Positions 49,746 to 58,304 are shown, counted from the stretch's first letter. The stretch: 64,000 nt of DNA from Streptomyces sp. TBY4 (GCF_024213195.1 NZ_JANAVF010000024.1:58187-122186); one strand, 5' to 3'. Notes: generated by a model from the sequence alone, not told the origin. A program made the numbers and translations.

Positions 49746-51011
49746 TCAGACCGCCTCCGGGGCCCGGCCGAGCACGAGGCTCACGTTGTGGCCGCCGAAG
49801 GCGAAGGAGTTGGAGACGGCGGCCTCGGGCGCCGCCGCCCGGGGAGCGCCGCGTACGTGGTCGAGCGCGCACTCCGGGTCCGGCCGGTCGAGGTTGGCCG
49901 TCGCCGGGAGGCTCCGGTGGTGCAGGGCGAGTACGGTCGCCGCCGCCTCCACCGCGCCCGCCGCGCCCAGCAGATGGCCGATGGCGCCCTTCACCGAGCT
50001 GACCGGGGGCCCGTCCTCGCCGAACACCGAGCGGATGGCCCGCGCCTCGGCCAGGTCACCGGCCTTGGTGGCGGTCCCGTGGGCGTTGACGTAGCCGATG
50101 TCCCGGGGAGCCAGCCCCGCGTCCGCCAGCGCGCGCCGCATGGCGTCCGCCGCGCCCGCGCCGTCGGGCCGCGGCGAGGTCGGGTGGTGGGCGTCGCTGG
50201 TCGCGCCCCACCCCAGCACCCGCCCGTAGGCGTGCGCCGAGCGGGCGCGGGCGTGCGCGGCCCGCTCCAGGACGAGGATCCCGGCGCCCTCGGCCAGTAC
50301 GAAGCCGCTCCGGTCCAGGTCGAACGGGCGGCTGGCCGCCGCCGGATCACCCGTCCCGGCGCGGGCCAGCGCCCGGGCGTTGCCGAAGGAGGTGGCCACG
50401 GAGGGGGCGAGCGCGGTGTCGGTGCCCCCGCAGACCACCACGTCGGCGGTGCCCTCGCGGATCAGCCGCAGCCCCTCGGCCACCGACATCGCCCCCGCCG
50501 CGCAGGCCGTGGCGATGGAGCTGCTGAGTCCGCGCACGCCGTGGCGCATCGCGATCCGGGCCGCCGCCATGTTGGGAAGCATCCCGGGAAGCAGGTACGG
50601 GCTGACCGCGGCCCGGCCCCGGGAGGCGCGGCCCACGGCCTGCTCCTCGTACGTGGCGAGCCCGCCGGCGCCGGTGGAGACCACCACCGCCACCCGGTCC
50701 GCAGCCACGTCCCGGCCCACCGTCAGCTTGGCGTCGCCGAGGGCCTCGTCCGCTGCGGCCAGCGCCATCAGCACGAACCGGTCGACCGACCGGGCCTCGG
50801 TGCGCGGCACCAGGTCCAGGGCGGAGATCTCGGGGGCCACCCCGGCCACGTCGGCGCCGGTCGCGGCCCACACCTCGCCCTCCAGCCGGCGCAGCCCGGA
50901 GCGCTGCGCCGCGAGCCCGTCCACGAAGGCAGGTACGCCGGTCCCCAGCGGGGTGACCAGCCCGATCCCGGTGACCCAGACGTCGTACTGCTCCCGGAGC
51001 CCGCTCCTCAC
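49746..51011 (-). CDS. Ketosynthase, FabF-like (KS1)
   Basis: 421 residues, GTG at 51009-51011. Complete catalytic triad: Cys170 in SSSIATACAAGAMSV, His in VNAHGTATKAGD and His in GAIGHLLGAAGAVEA; PFDLDRSGFVLAEGAG also matches FabF. An elongating beta-ketoacyl-ACP synthase of discrete type II systems. In highly reducing type II PKSs two KS-like proteins act as a pair; the short KS-like gene and KS2 immediately upstream may be its partners. Confidence 0.92.
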   Translation of the reverse strand: MRSGLREQYDVWVTGIGLVTPLGTGVPAFVDGLAAQRSGLRRLEGEVWAATGADVAGVAPEISALDLVPRTEARSVDRFVLMALAAADEALGDAKLTVGRDVAADRVAVVVSTGAGGLATYEEQAVGRASRGRAAVSPYLLPGMLPNMAAARIAMRHGVRGLSSSIATACAAGAMSVAEGLRLIREGTADVVVCGGTDTALAPSVATSFGNARALARAGTGDPAAASRPFDLDRSGFVLAEGAGILVLERAAHARARSAHAYGRVLGWGATSDAHHPTSPRPDGAGAADAMRRALADAGLAPRDIGYVNAHGTATKAGDLAEARAIRSVFGEDGPPVSSVKGAIGHLLGAAGAVEAAATVLALHHRSLPATANLDRPDPECALDHVRGAPRAAAPEAAVSNSFAFGGHNVSLVLGRAPEAV

Positions 51012-51595
51012 GACCCCTCCCCGGCAGCCGGTGCCGCGGGCCGTACGAGCAGGGCGCGGGCGTTCGCGGGGGCGCCGTCCGGGCCCACCTGCTCCACGAG
51101 CAGCAGCAGCGCCTCGCCGGCGTCCCCGCCCTCGGCCAGGAAGCGGGAGACGTCCAGGGCCTCGCCCAGCGGATCGGCGGTCGCCGCGTCGGGGCTGAAG
51201 CAGATCACCGGACCGGCGAGCCCCCAGCGCCTGGCGATGTGCCCGACCACCGCGTTGGGCACGGACTGGAAGAACAGCAGGGGCGCCGCGGGCCGGCCGG
51301 CGTCCACGGCGGCCGCGGTCGCCGTGTGGGTCTCCAGGTCGCCGCCCCGGGAGGCCAGCACGATCGCCGTGCGCCCGGCCCGTCGTACGAGCTCCTGCGA
51401 CTGGGCCGCGCCCGGAGTCCCGTACACCTGCTCCAGGCAGCGGTCGGCGGCGGCCGAGGCCATCGGGCTGAAGGAGGAGACGGCGAAGCCGGCCAGCGGC
51501 GCCGGCAGCCCGGGGTCGCCCGGGGCGGGCCAGACGCCCTCCGCGAGGACCTCCACGGCTGCCGCGTACTCGGGCGAAAGGGTGGGGGACAGGGT
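51008..51595 (-). CDS. Short ketosynthase-like protein (Ketoacyl-synt_2 type)
   Basis: 195 residues, overlapping KS1 by 4 bp and meeting KS2 at one base. Resembles the N-terminal half of thiolase-fold KSs: LAGFAVSSFSPMASAAADRCLEQVYG, TAIVLASRGGDLETHTATAAAVDAG, APLLFFQSVPNAVVGHIARRWGLAGPVICFSP. No Cys at the position of the KS nucleophile (the C in VICFSPDA is the candidate). This fits the 'beta-ketoacyl synthase N-terminal-like' family seen in aryl polyene clusters, where it is thought to assist or set chain length. Not a decayed gene: frame and codon bias are intact. Confidence 0.78.
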   Translation of the reverse strand, partial: TLSPTLSPEYAAAVEVLAEGVWPAPGDPGLPAPLAGFAVSSFSPMASAAADRCLEQVYGTPGAAQSQELVRRAGRTAIVLASRGGDLETHTATAAAVDAGRPAAPLLFFQSVPNAVVGHIARRWGLAGPVICFSPDAATADPLGEALDVSRFLAEGGDAGEALLLLVEQVGPDGAPANARALLVRPAAPAAGEGS

Positions 51596-52743
51596 CATGG
51601 CGCGCTCACCACCAATGCGGTGTTGGCCCCGCCGAAAGCGGCGTTCAGGCTGAGGACGTGCCGGGGGGAGACCCGGCGGGGCCCGCCGAGGACCAGGTCC
51701 AGGCGGCAGTCTTCGTCGGGGCCCGAGTGGTTCGCGTTCACGGGGAGTTCCCCGCTGCGCAGCACCAGCAGGGCGACGGCGAGTTCGAGCATTCCGGAGG
51801 CCTCCAGGGCGTGCCCGTGGAGGGACTTCGTGGAGCTCACCGGGGTGCTGTCGACGGCCTCCCCGAGGGCGAGCCGCAGGGCTGCGCTCTCCGAGGAGTC
51901 GTTGGCGGGCGTGCCGGTGCCGTGGGCGTTGACGTAGCCGATGTCCGCGGGCGCCAGCCCGGCCCGGTCCAGCGCGGCGGTGATCGCCCGCGCCATGCCC
52001 AGCCCCTCGGGGTGCGGCCGGCACACGTGGTGGGCGTCGCCGGCCAGGCCCCAGCCGGACAGGACGGCGAGCGGCCGGGCACCGCGCGCGGCGGCGGCCT
52101 CCGCGGACTCCAGGACCACCGCGCCGACGCCGTCGCCGAGCAGCAGGCCCTTGCGGCCGGCGCTGAAGGAGCGCAGGACGCCGTCCGGGGCGAGCGCCCG
52201 GCCGGCGGAGAACAGCGCGAAGTTGTCCTCGTCCACGAGGTAGCCCGCGGAGACGACCACGCGGTCCTCCCGGCCGGTGCGGATCCGTACGGCGGCCTCG
52301 GAGACCGCCGTGCTGGCGGCGACACAGGCGTTGGTGTAGGTCCGGGCCGCGCCGAGCAGCGCGCAGGCCCGCGCCAGCGCGGCCGCGGTCTCCGAGATCG
52401 CGGACTTGCCCTGGACGGACAGCGGTCCGCGGGCCACCGCCGGATCGGTGTGCCGGCCCAGCAGCAGCGGCGCCTGCGCCCGCTCCGCCGGAGACAGCCC
52501 GGCCTGCTCGCAGGCCTCCTCCACGACCCGGCGCAGCTCCTCGTCCAGGTCGGGCGAGCCCGGCAGTACGGCGGCCACGCCCGTGCGGTACCGGTCCGTG
52601 GCGAACCGCCCGACCGGTCCGAACGCCGCCCGGGAGGCGGCCAGTCCCCGCCCGAGGGCCTCTTCGCCGCGGCCGAAGGCGCTGGTGACGCCGAGCCCGG
52701 TGATGACGACCGTGCGGGCGGCCGTCCGGTCGGCCGCGGTCAC
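51595..52743 (-). CDS. Ketosynthase, FabF-like (KS2)
   Basis: 382 residues, GTG at 52741-52743 overlapping the ACP stop by 4 bp. Cys140 in TYTNACVAASTAVSE, His in VNAHGTGTPANDSSE, His in SLHGHALEASGML: all three catalytic residues present, so it is a condensing enzyme and not a CLF with the usual Gln in place of Cys. Slightly short (about 410 is usual). With KS1 gives two active KSs, perhaps one for priming with the aryl unit and one for extension (inference). Confidence 0.9.
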   Translation of the reverse strand: MTAADRTAARTVVITGLGVTSAFGRGEEALGRGLAASRAAFGPVGRFATDRYRTGVAAVLPGSPDLDEELRRVVEEACEQAGLSPAERAQAPLLLGRHTDPAVARGPLSVQGKSAISETAAALARACALLGAARTYTNACVAASTAVSEAAVRIRTGREDRVVVSAGYLVDEDNFALFSAGRALAPDGVLRSFSAGRKGLLLGDGVGAVVLESAEAAAARGARPLAVLSGWGLAGDAHHVCRPHPEGLGMARAITAALDRAGLAPADIGYVNAHGTGTPANDSSESAALRLALGEAVDSTPVSSTKSLHGHALEASGMLELAVALLVLRSGELPVNANHSGPDEDCRLDLVLGGPRRVSPRHVLSLNAAFGGANTALVVSAP

Positions 52744-53003
52744 GAACTCCTCCCGCCCGGCGCGGGCGCGGCCAGGGCGCCCGCCAGCACCGCCACGGCG
52801 CCGTCGACCGTGTCCATGGCCTCCAGCTCCTCGTCGAGGTCGATCCGGATGCCGTACCGCTCCTCGACCACGTGCACCAGCCAGGCCAGCTGCAGCGAGT
52901 CGATCCGCTCGCCCACCTCGTCCGGGGCGCACTCGTCGTGCTGGGCCAGCAGGGCGATCACCTCCGGGCGGCCGGGGGCGGGGGCGGGGGACGGGCCGCT
53001 CAC
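52740..53003 (-). CDS. Acyl carrier protein (ACP-b)
   Basis: 87 residues. Carrier motif GERIDSLQLAWLVHVVEERYGI with the phosphopantetheine Ser in DSL. Pro/Ala-rich N- and C-termini. Overlaps KS2 and the next ACP gene by 4 bp on each side. Tandem ACP genes are common in aryl polyene and highly reducing type II PKS loci. Confidence 0.88.
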   Translation of the reverse strand: MSGPSPAPAPGRPEVIALLAQHDECAPDEVGERIDSLQLAWLVHVVEERYGIRIDLDEELEAMDTVDGAVAVLAGALAAPAPGGRSS

Positions 53004-53272
53004 GCCGAGCCGGCCGGGGCCGCGACCTGGGTCCGGCGCTGCTCGACCTGGGCGGTGAACTCGCCGATGGTCAGGGTCTGCAGGGCCTCGACGTCCTCGT
53101 CGGTGAACTTGACCCCGTACTCCTCCTCGACCTGCATGACGAGTTCGGCGATGGTCAGCGACTCCAGCTCCAGGCCGTCGTCGCCGATGGGGGTGGCGTC
53201 CGTGACCCCGGCCGTGTCGAGGTTCATGGTTTCGAGGGTGTTCACTACGAATGCGCGCACAGGGGTGCTCAT
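53000..53272 (-). CDS. Acyl carrier protein (ACP-a), first gene of the minus operon
   Basis: 90 residues, ATG at 53270-53272 with AAGGAG upstream, the best RBS of the operon. Carrier motif GDDGLELESLTIAELVMQVEEEYGVKF with Ser in ESL (L-E-S-L instead of the common DSL). It heads an 11-13-gene translation-coupled operon running to about 43686 or 42791. Confidence 0.9.
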   Translation of the reverse strand: MSTPVRAFVVNTLETMNLDTAGVTDATPIGDDGLELESLTIAELVMQVEEEYGVKFTDEDVEALQTLTIGEFTAQVEQRRTQVAAPAGSA

Positions 53273-53291
53273 GAACGGGCTCCTTGTATCA

Positions 53292-53310
53292 GTGTTCGTA
53301 CGGGTGTTCA
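53292..53310. promoter_or_regulatory. Heptamer direct repeat in the ACP/PPTase divergent promoter region
   Basis: GTGTTCG (53292-53298) and GTGTTCA (53304-53310), start-to-start 12 bp, in the 69-bp gap between the ACP-a operon and the second PPTase gene. SARPs bind heptameric direct repeats usually spaced 11 bp, so this is only a candidate SARP box. GATACA on the minus strand just downstream may be the -10. Confidence 0.35.
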
Positions 53311-53341
53311 GGACGTGGCCGGACACCGGGGACGAGTGGGG

Positions 53342-53995
53342 GTGTCGGTGTCCCGTGTAGAGGTGTGGCTCGCGGTCCCGGTCGGTGACCAGCGCAAGCA
53401 CGCGCACGCGCTGCTGCGGCGGGCCGCGGCGGCGGTACTGGGCGTCGGGCCCGAGGGCCTGGCCGTGGCCCGGGAGCCGGGCGGACGGCCCTACGTGGTG
53501 TCACGGCCCGGCGCCCGGGAGCGCGGGCCGCGGTCGCCCCTCCGGGTGAACGTGAGCGTGAGCCACACCCGCGGGCTGACCGCGGTCGCGGTCTGCACCG
53601 GCGGGGACGTGGGCGTGGACGTGGAGCCGGCCCGCGAACTCCCGGCGGTGGCCCTCGCCCGGCGCTGGTTCGGCGAGGAGGACGTCCGCTGGATCGAGGG
53701 CCACGCACCCGACCTGCGGGCCCGGGCCCTGCTGTGGGTCTGGACGCACAAGGAGGCACTGGGCAAGGCGCTCGGCACCGGACTGGCCGGCGGAGGCCGG
53801 CTGCGACCGGTTCCGCTGCCCGCCCGCGGCCTGCCGCCGGAGCCCGCGGGACCCGCTGCGACGCTGCGCGAGATCTTCCCCGGTTCCGGCGTGACCAGCG
53901 CCGTCCCCGGAGGCCCCGAGGGCTACGTCCTGTGCGTGGCGGGCGGCCCGGGCACCGAGGGCACCCCGGTGTCGGTCACCCAGGTGGACGGCTGA
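53342..53995 (+). CDS. 4'-phosphopantetheinyl transferase (Sfp type), second
   Basis: 217 residues; GTG 53342 (GTG 53348 also possible). Motifs: GRPYVVSRPG, LRVNVSVSHTRGLTAVAVC (P1/P2), VGVDVEPAREL and LLWVWTHKEALGKALGTGLAGG. Divergent from the ACP-a operon. Two Sfp-type PPTases in one locus are unusual; one may serve the SerRS-partner carrier protein and one the polyketide ACPs, or one may be a general enzyme. Confidence 0.9.
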   Translation: MSVSRVEVWLAVPVGDQRKHAHALLRRAAAAVLGVGPEGLAVAREPGGRPYVVSRPGARERGPRSPLRVNVSVSHTRGLTAVAVCTGGDVGVDVEPARELPAVALARRWFGEEDVRWIEGHAPDLRARALLWVWTHKEALGKALGTGLAGGGRLRPVPLPARGLPPEPAGPAATLREIFPGSGVTSAVPGGPEGYVLCVAGGPGTEGTPVSVTQVDG

Positions 53996-54080
53996 ACTCC
54001 CGCTCTGCGCCGAGGCGGTGCCGCGCGACCCCCCGGAGCTTCCGCAAGGCGCTACCGGGTCCGCGCACGGCCTGACGGCC

Positions 54081-54260
54081 CTCCCGTGCGGCCCGGCGGG
54101 CTCTTGGTGCGGCGTGGCGGGCCGTGCGTGCGCTGCCACCGGCTTCCCGTGCGGCCTGGCGGACTTCCCGTGCGGCGCGACCGCGATCCCGGGCGTCCCG
54201 GCGGGCCGTGCGTGCGCTGCCACCGGCATCCCGGCCGGCCCGGCGGTGTTCCCGTGCTGT
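54081..54260. repeat. Imperfect tandem repeats in a gene-free gap
   Basis: A 28-bp sequence beginning GGCGGGCCGTGCGTGCG is repeated exactly at 54116-54143 and 54200-54227, and TCCCGTGCGGC recurs three more times. The stretch (53996-54270) between convergent PPTase and ligase genes has no supported gene. Confidence 0.6.
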
Positions 54261-54270
54261 TCCATCGGGC

Positions 54271-55722
54271 TCACACCCGTTCCACGGCGGCAGCCGGCTG
54301 CGCGGCAGCCCGGAGCGCGGCCGGGTCCCGTACCGGCTTGCCGGTGGTGGTCCGGGGGAGGGCGGCCAGGGCGTGGATGCGGCGCGGCAGCTTGAAGCCG
54401 GCCACCCGCTCGGCGAGCAGGCCCTCCACGGCCCGCGCCGTGGTCTCCCCGTCGAGGACGGCGTAGGCCTCGATGGCCCCGTCGTGGACCACCACCGCCT
54501 CCCGTACGCCGGGCAGTTCGGACAGGGTCCACTCGACCTCGGTGAGGTCGACCTTGAGCCCGCCCACCGACACCTGGGAGTCCAGCCGGCCCAGCACGGC
54601 GAGCAGACCGGTCTCCGGGTCGAGCGTCGCGGCGTCGCGGGTGCGCAGCCAGCCGTCCGCCCAGCGGTCCGGGACGGCCGGACCGAGGTACGGGCCGGCC
54701 GGCCGCCGTACGAGGAGTTCGCCGTCCACGACCTTCGCCTCGATCCCCGGAGCCGTGCGCCCCGTGGCCGGCCGCGAGGCCCCGGACAGGTCGGCCGCGA
54801 GCACGCCCGTCTCCGTCATCCCGTATACCTCGCCCAGCGGTACGCCGTACCGCGCGGCGAAGGCCTCGGCGACCCCGGGCCGGACCGGCTCGCCGGCGGA
54901 TATCGCCCCGACGAGCTGCGGCAGCGGCGGGGGAGCGGAGACGGAGGCCAGCAGCTGCGCGTGGAACGGCACGCCCGTGATCACGGTCGGCGCGGTCCGC
55001 GCGGCCACGGCGGCGAGGATGCCGTCGGCGCTCATCCGCTCCGGCAGCACGATCTCGACCCCCGCGTGCAGGCTGTGCAGCACCCCCGCCATCAACCCCA
55101 TCGCGTGGATCAGGGAGTTGAGGACCACGATGCGCGCGCCCCGCCGGGGCATGCCGGGGATCAGGGTGTAGCGCAGGACCTCGGCGACGAGATCCGAGGC
55201 CGTCCGCCCGATCACCTTGGCGGGGCCGGTGGAACCGGAGCTGAGCTGGACGAGCGCGTGCCCGCTCGCGGCCGGACGCCCGCCGGGATACGGCTCGGTC
55301 ACCGTGTCGACCGCGTGGAAGCCGCGCAGGACCCCGAGCCGCACCGGCCCGGCGGGCCGGACGAGGAACTGGGGAGCCGTGCGGCGCAGCGCCCGCTCGC
55401 TCTCGTGGGCGGTCAGCCGGTGGTCGAGCAGGATCACCTGGGCCCCGGTCCGCCAGGCGGCCAGCAGATGGGTGAGCAGCGCGAGCGAGGGGGGCAGCTG
55501 CAGGGCCACCGTTCCGCCGCTGCGCAGTCCGGCCTCCGCCAGCTCCGTGCGGCGGGCCCCGACCGCGCGGCGGAAACCGTCGCGATCCAGCCGTTCACCG
55601 ATGTGCACCGCGGGCTCGGATCCGTCGTGGCAGGTGTGCAGGAGGAGCTCGTCGACCCAGATTCCGTCGTGCTGATCCGGATCGACCGTCCCGGGCCCGG
55701 GGCCCCCGAAATCGCTGATCAC
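54271..55722 (-). CDS. Acyl/aryl-AMP ligase, probable p-aminobenzoate-activating enzyme
   Basis: 483 residues; GTG at 55720-55722 with GGGGAGA about 9 bp upstream. ANL motifs: VQLSSGSTGPAKVIGR (P-loop), LNSLIHAMG, ISAGEPV, EVYGMTETGVLA (A5), LRTRDAATLDPETGLLAVLGRLDSQVSVGGLKVDLTEVE (A7-A8), PRTTTGKPVRD (catalytic Lys). It is divergent from pabAB and shares an upstream motif with it (CAGGGACT), so activation of p-aminobenzoate as starter is the simplest role (inference). Confidence 0.88.
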   Translation of the reverse strand: MISDFGGPGPGTVDPDQHDGIWVDELLLHTCHDGSEPAVHIGERLDRDGFRRAVGARRTELAEAGLRSGGTVALQLPPSLALLTHLLAAWRTGAQVILLDHRLTAHESERALRRTAPQFLVRPAGPVRLGVLRGFHAVDTVTEPYPGGRPAASGHALVQLSSGSTGPAKVIGRTASDLVAEVLRYTLIPGMPRRGARIVVLNSLIHAMGLMAGVLHSLHAGVEIVLPERMSADGILAAVAARTAPTVITGVPFHAQLLASVSAPPPLPQLVGAISAGEPVRPGVAEAFAARYGVPLGEVYGMTETGVLAADLSGASRPATGRTAPGIEAKVVDGELLVRRPAGPYLGPAVPDRWADGWLRTRDAATLDPETGLLAVLGRLDSQVSVGGLKVDLTEVEWTLSELPGVREAVVVHDGAIEAYAVLDGETTARAVEGLLAERVAGFKLPRRIHALAALPRTTTGKPVRDPAALRAAAQPAAAVERV

Positions 55723-55792
55723 GAACAAACATCTCCCCGTCGCACTGCCCCGTTGCGCTACCGAATAGCCCTGACTGGCTCGGCAGTTCCGC

Positions 55793-55823
55793 ATAATAGA
55801 AACGACCCCTCAGGGACTGTCAA
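55793..55823 (-). promoter_or_regulatory. Promoter of the minus-strand AMP ligase
   Basis: On the minus strand TTGACA (55818-55823, perfect consensus), 19-bp spacer, TATTAT (55793-55798). The spacer includes the reverse complement of CAGGGACT (55811-55818), also found in the pabAB promoter. Confidence 0.65.
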
Positions 55824-55916
55824 GCGTCATATGAAAAGCGCGACAGCATTCTTGCGGAATTGCGAATTCCTACTCGCGGGTTGCCTTGTGGGGCCGGTTG
55901 TGCGGTGCGGAAATGG

Positions 55917-55944
55917 TTGACTGAACAGGGACTCCCTGTAGGGT
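55917..55944 (+). promoter_or_regulatory. Promoter of pabAB
   Basis: TTGACT (55917-55922), 16-bp spacer, TAGGGT (55939-55944). The spacer holds the palindrome ACAGGG-ACT-CCCTGT (55925-55939), containing the CAGGGACT shared with the divergent promoter. Confidence 0.6.
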
Positions 55945-55976
55945 CTGCCCGTGTTGAACGGGGAGATCAATCATTC

Positions 55977-56002
55977 CCCGATTTCCCTCGCAGGGAATCG
56001 GG
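55977..56002 (+). promoter_or_regulatory. Hairpin in the pabAB leader
   Basis: CCCGATTTCCCT-CGC-AGGGAATCGGG, 11-bp stem with one bulge, within a leader of about 170 nt between the promoter and the pabAB start. Regulatory role is open. Confidence 0.45.
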
Positions 56003-56126
56003 ACGGGACCGGCATCCATCGAGGCGATCTTTCCCGGGCTGCATCGTCCGTCCGGAATTCAGTCATCAGATCTTTCTATCGGATCCGGCTGTCGAATCCG
56101 TCCCTCCATGACCTCATGAGGTGAGC

Positions 56127-58304
56127 ATGCGCACTCTCCTGGTGGATAATTACGACTCCTTCACCTTCAATCTGTTCCACCTCCTGGCGGAGGCCAACGG
56201 GCAGGAGCCCGTCGTCATCCGCAACGACGAGCCGGGGTGGAGAATCAGCCACCTGGAGGGGTTCGACAACGTCGTCCTGTCTCCCGGACCCGGCACCCCG
56301 GAGCGCCCGGAGGACTTCGGCATCTGCACCGAGATCGTCCGCGCGGCGGACCGCCCGGTCCTCGGCGTGTGCCTCGGCCACCAGGGCATAGCCCACCTGG
56401 GCGGCGGCTCCGTCCGGCGGGCCCCCGAGCCCCGGCACGGCCGGGTCTCCCCGGTCGAGCACTCCGGGACGGACCTCTTCGCCGGGATCCCCTCGCCCTT
56501 CGACGTCGTGCGCTACCACTCCCTCACCGTGGCCGACCTGCCCGAGGACGTCTTCGAGGCCACCGCCTGGGCGCCGGGCGGCATCCTCATGGGCCTGCGC
56601 CACCGCGAACGCCCGCTGTGGGGAGTGCAGTTCCACCCGGAGTCCATCAGCAGCGAGCACGGACTGCTGATGATGCGCAACTTCCGCGAACTCACCACCC
56701 GCTGGCAGGAGGAGCACCCCGCCGCCCGGCCCCTCGCACCGGCCGCGCCCCCGGCCGCACCCGCCCGCCCCGCCCCGGCCCGGCACCTGCGCGTCCTCAC
56801 CGAGCGGCTGCCCACCGACTGGGACCCCGAGATCGTCTTCGACGAGCTGCTGCGCGGCGGGAACCACCCCTTCTGGCTCGACAGCAGCCGCAGCGACGGC
56901 GCCACGGGCCGCTTCTCCGTCATGGGGGACGCCTCGGGCGACCTGGCCCGCGTGGCCACGGCCGACGTCGCGGCCGGCACGGTCACCGTCGTCTCCGAGC
57001 GGGACGGCGTCCGCAGCGCGCAGACCGCCGAGCGCCCCTTCTTCGACTGGATCGACGAGGACCTGAAGTCCCTGCGCGTGGAGCTGCCCGAGCGCTCCGA
57101 GAACCCCTGCAACTTCGCCCTCGGCTGGGTCGGGTACCTCGGCTACGAACTCAAGGCGCAGTGCGGGGCCGGTCCCGTCGTCCACCGCTCGCGGCAGCCC
57201 GACGCCACGATGGTGTTCGCCGCCCGCGCCCTGGCCTTCGACCACCTGACCGGCACCACGCACCTGCTGGCCCTGGCCCCCGCGGACCCCGCCGCGGACG
57301 ATGCCGAGGCGCTCGCCCAGGGCGCCTCCGCCCGCGCCTGGCTGCGCACCACCGCCGGGCGGCTGCGCGCCCTCGCCGGCCGGACCGCCGACACCGACGT
57401 GCCCGCGCAGCCCCTGGACGCAGGCGACCTGAGCCTGCGGCACGACCGGGACGCCTACCTGGAGCGCATCCGGCGCAGCCAGGAGGACATCGCCGCCGGC
57501 GAGACCTACGAGGTCTGCCTCACCAACGAACTGCACAGCGAGGCGAAGGTGGACCCCTGGGAGGGGTACCGCTTCCTGCGCCGCACCAGCCCGGCGCCCT
57601 TCGCCTCGCTGCTCCTCTTCGGTGACCTCGCCGTCCTCAGCACCTCGCCGGAGCGGTTCCTGCGCGTCACCGCCGAGGGGCTGGCCGAGTCCAAGCCGAT
57701 CAAGGGCACCCGGCCGCGCGGCGCCACCCCGGAGGAGGACGAGGCGCTGCGGACCGATCTGCGGACCAACGAGAAGGACCGCTCCGAGAACCTGATGATC
57801 GTCGACCTGGTCCGCAACGACCTCGGCCGGTGCGCGGAGGTCGGCTCGGTCCACGTGCCCAAGCTGTTCGACGTGGAGACCTTCGCCACGGTCCACCAGC
57901 TCGTCAGCACCGTACGGGCCACCCTGCGCCCCGGAGTGAGCGCGGTGGAATGCGTGCGCACGGCCTTCCCGGGCGGTTCCATGACGGGCGCCCCCAAGAT
58001 CCGTACCATGCAGATCATCGACGAACTGGAGGAGGGCCCGCGCGGTGTGTACTCCGGAGCGATCGGCTACTTCTCCCTGTGCGGCGGCGCCGACCTCAGC
58101 ATCGTCATCCGCACCGCCGTCGTGACCGAGGAGGGCATCCGCTACGGAGTCGGCGGCGCCATCGTCGCGCTCTCCGACCCCGCCGACGAGTTCGAGGAAA
58201 CCATCACCAAGACCACCCCGCTGCTCCGCCTCCTCGGCAGGGGCTTCCCCGGCCGGGACGGGGCGGACGGGCCGGCGGACGCCGAGCCCCTGGTGTCCCG
58301 TTGA
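56127..58304 (+). CDS. pabAB: Aminodeoxychorismate synthase, fused PabA-PabB
   Basis: 725 residues from ATG 56127 (GAGGTGAG upstream; GTG 56121 is the alternative). Residues 1 to about 195: class I glutamine amidotransferase with LLVDNYDSFTFNL, nucleophile Cys in VLGVCLGHQGIAHLGGG, and HPESISSEHG. Residues about 220-720: chorismate-binding domain with KPIKGTRPRGATPEEDE (lysine of ADC synthases; anthranilate synthases have PIAGT), ENLMIVDLVRNDLGR, PGGSMTGAPKIRTM, YSGAIGYFS and RYGVGGAIVALSDP. Makes 4-amino-4-deoxychorismate from chorismate and glutamine. Fused PabAB is typical of Streptomyces secondary metabolism (candicidin, chloramphenicol, azoxymycin type). Confidence 0.95.
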   Translation: MRTLLVDNYDSFTFNLFHLLAEANGQEPVVIRNDEPGWRISHLEGFDNVVLSPGPGTPERPEDFGICTEIVRAADRPVLGVCLGHQGIAHLGGGSVRRAPEPRHGRVSPVEHSGTDLFAGIPSPFDVVRYHSLTVADLPEDVFEATAWAPGGILMGLRHRERPLWGVQFHPESISSEHGLLMMRNFRELTTRWQEEHPAARPLAPAAPPAAPARPAPARHLRVLTERLPTDWDPEIVFDELLRGGNHPFWLDSSRSDGATGRFSVMGDASGDLARVATADVAAGTVTVVSERDGVRSAQTAERPFFDWIDEDLKSLRVELPERSENPCNFALGWVGYLGYELKAQCGAGPVVHRSRQPDATMVFAARALAFDHLTGTTHLLALAPADPAADDAEALAQGASARAWLRTTAGRLRALAGRTADTDVPAQPLDAGDLSLRHDRDAYLERIRRSQEDIAAGETYEVCLTNELHSEAKVDPWEGYRFLRRTSPAPFASLLLFGDLAVLSTSPERFLRVTAEGLAESKPIKGTRPRGATPEEDEALRTDLRTNEKDRSENLMIVDLVRNDLGRCAEVGSVHVPKLFDVETFATVHQLVSTVRATLRPGVSAVECVRTAFPGGSMTGAPKIRTMQIIDELEEGPRGVYSGAIGYFSLCGGADLSIVIRTAVVTEEGIRYGVGGAIVALSDPADEFEETITKTTPLLRLLGRGFPGRDGADGPADAEPLVSR

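Noticed and set aside
53996..54270. Small Pro/Cys-rich proteins on either strand
   Set aside because: Frames come from the GC-rich tandem repeats; no RBS, and the gap lies between convergent genes.
56127..58304. Anthranilate synthase (TrpEG fusion)
   Set aside because: The PIKGTRPR motif with lysine is characteristic of aminodeoxychorismate synthase, and an ADC lyase gene follows directly.
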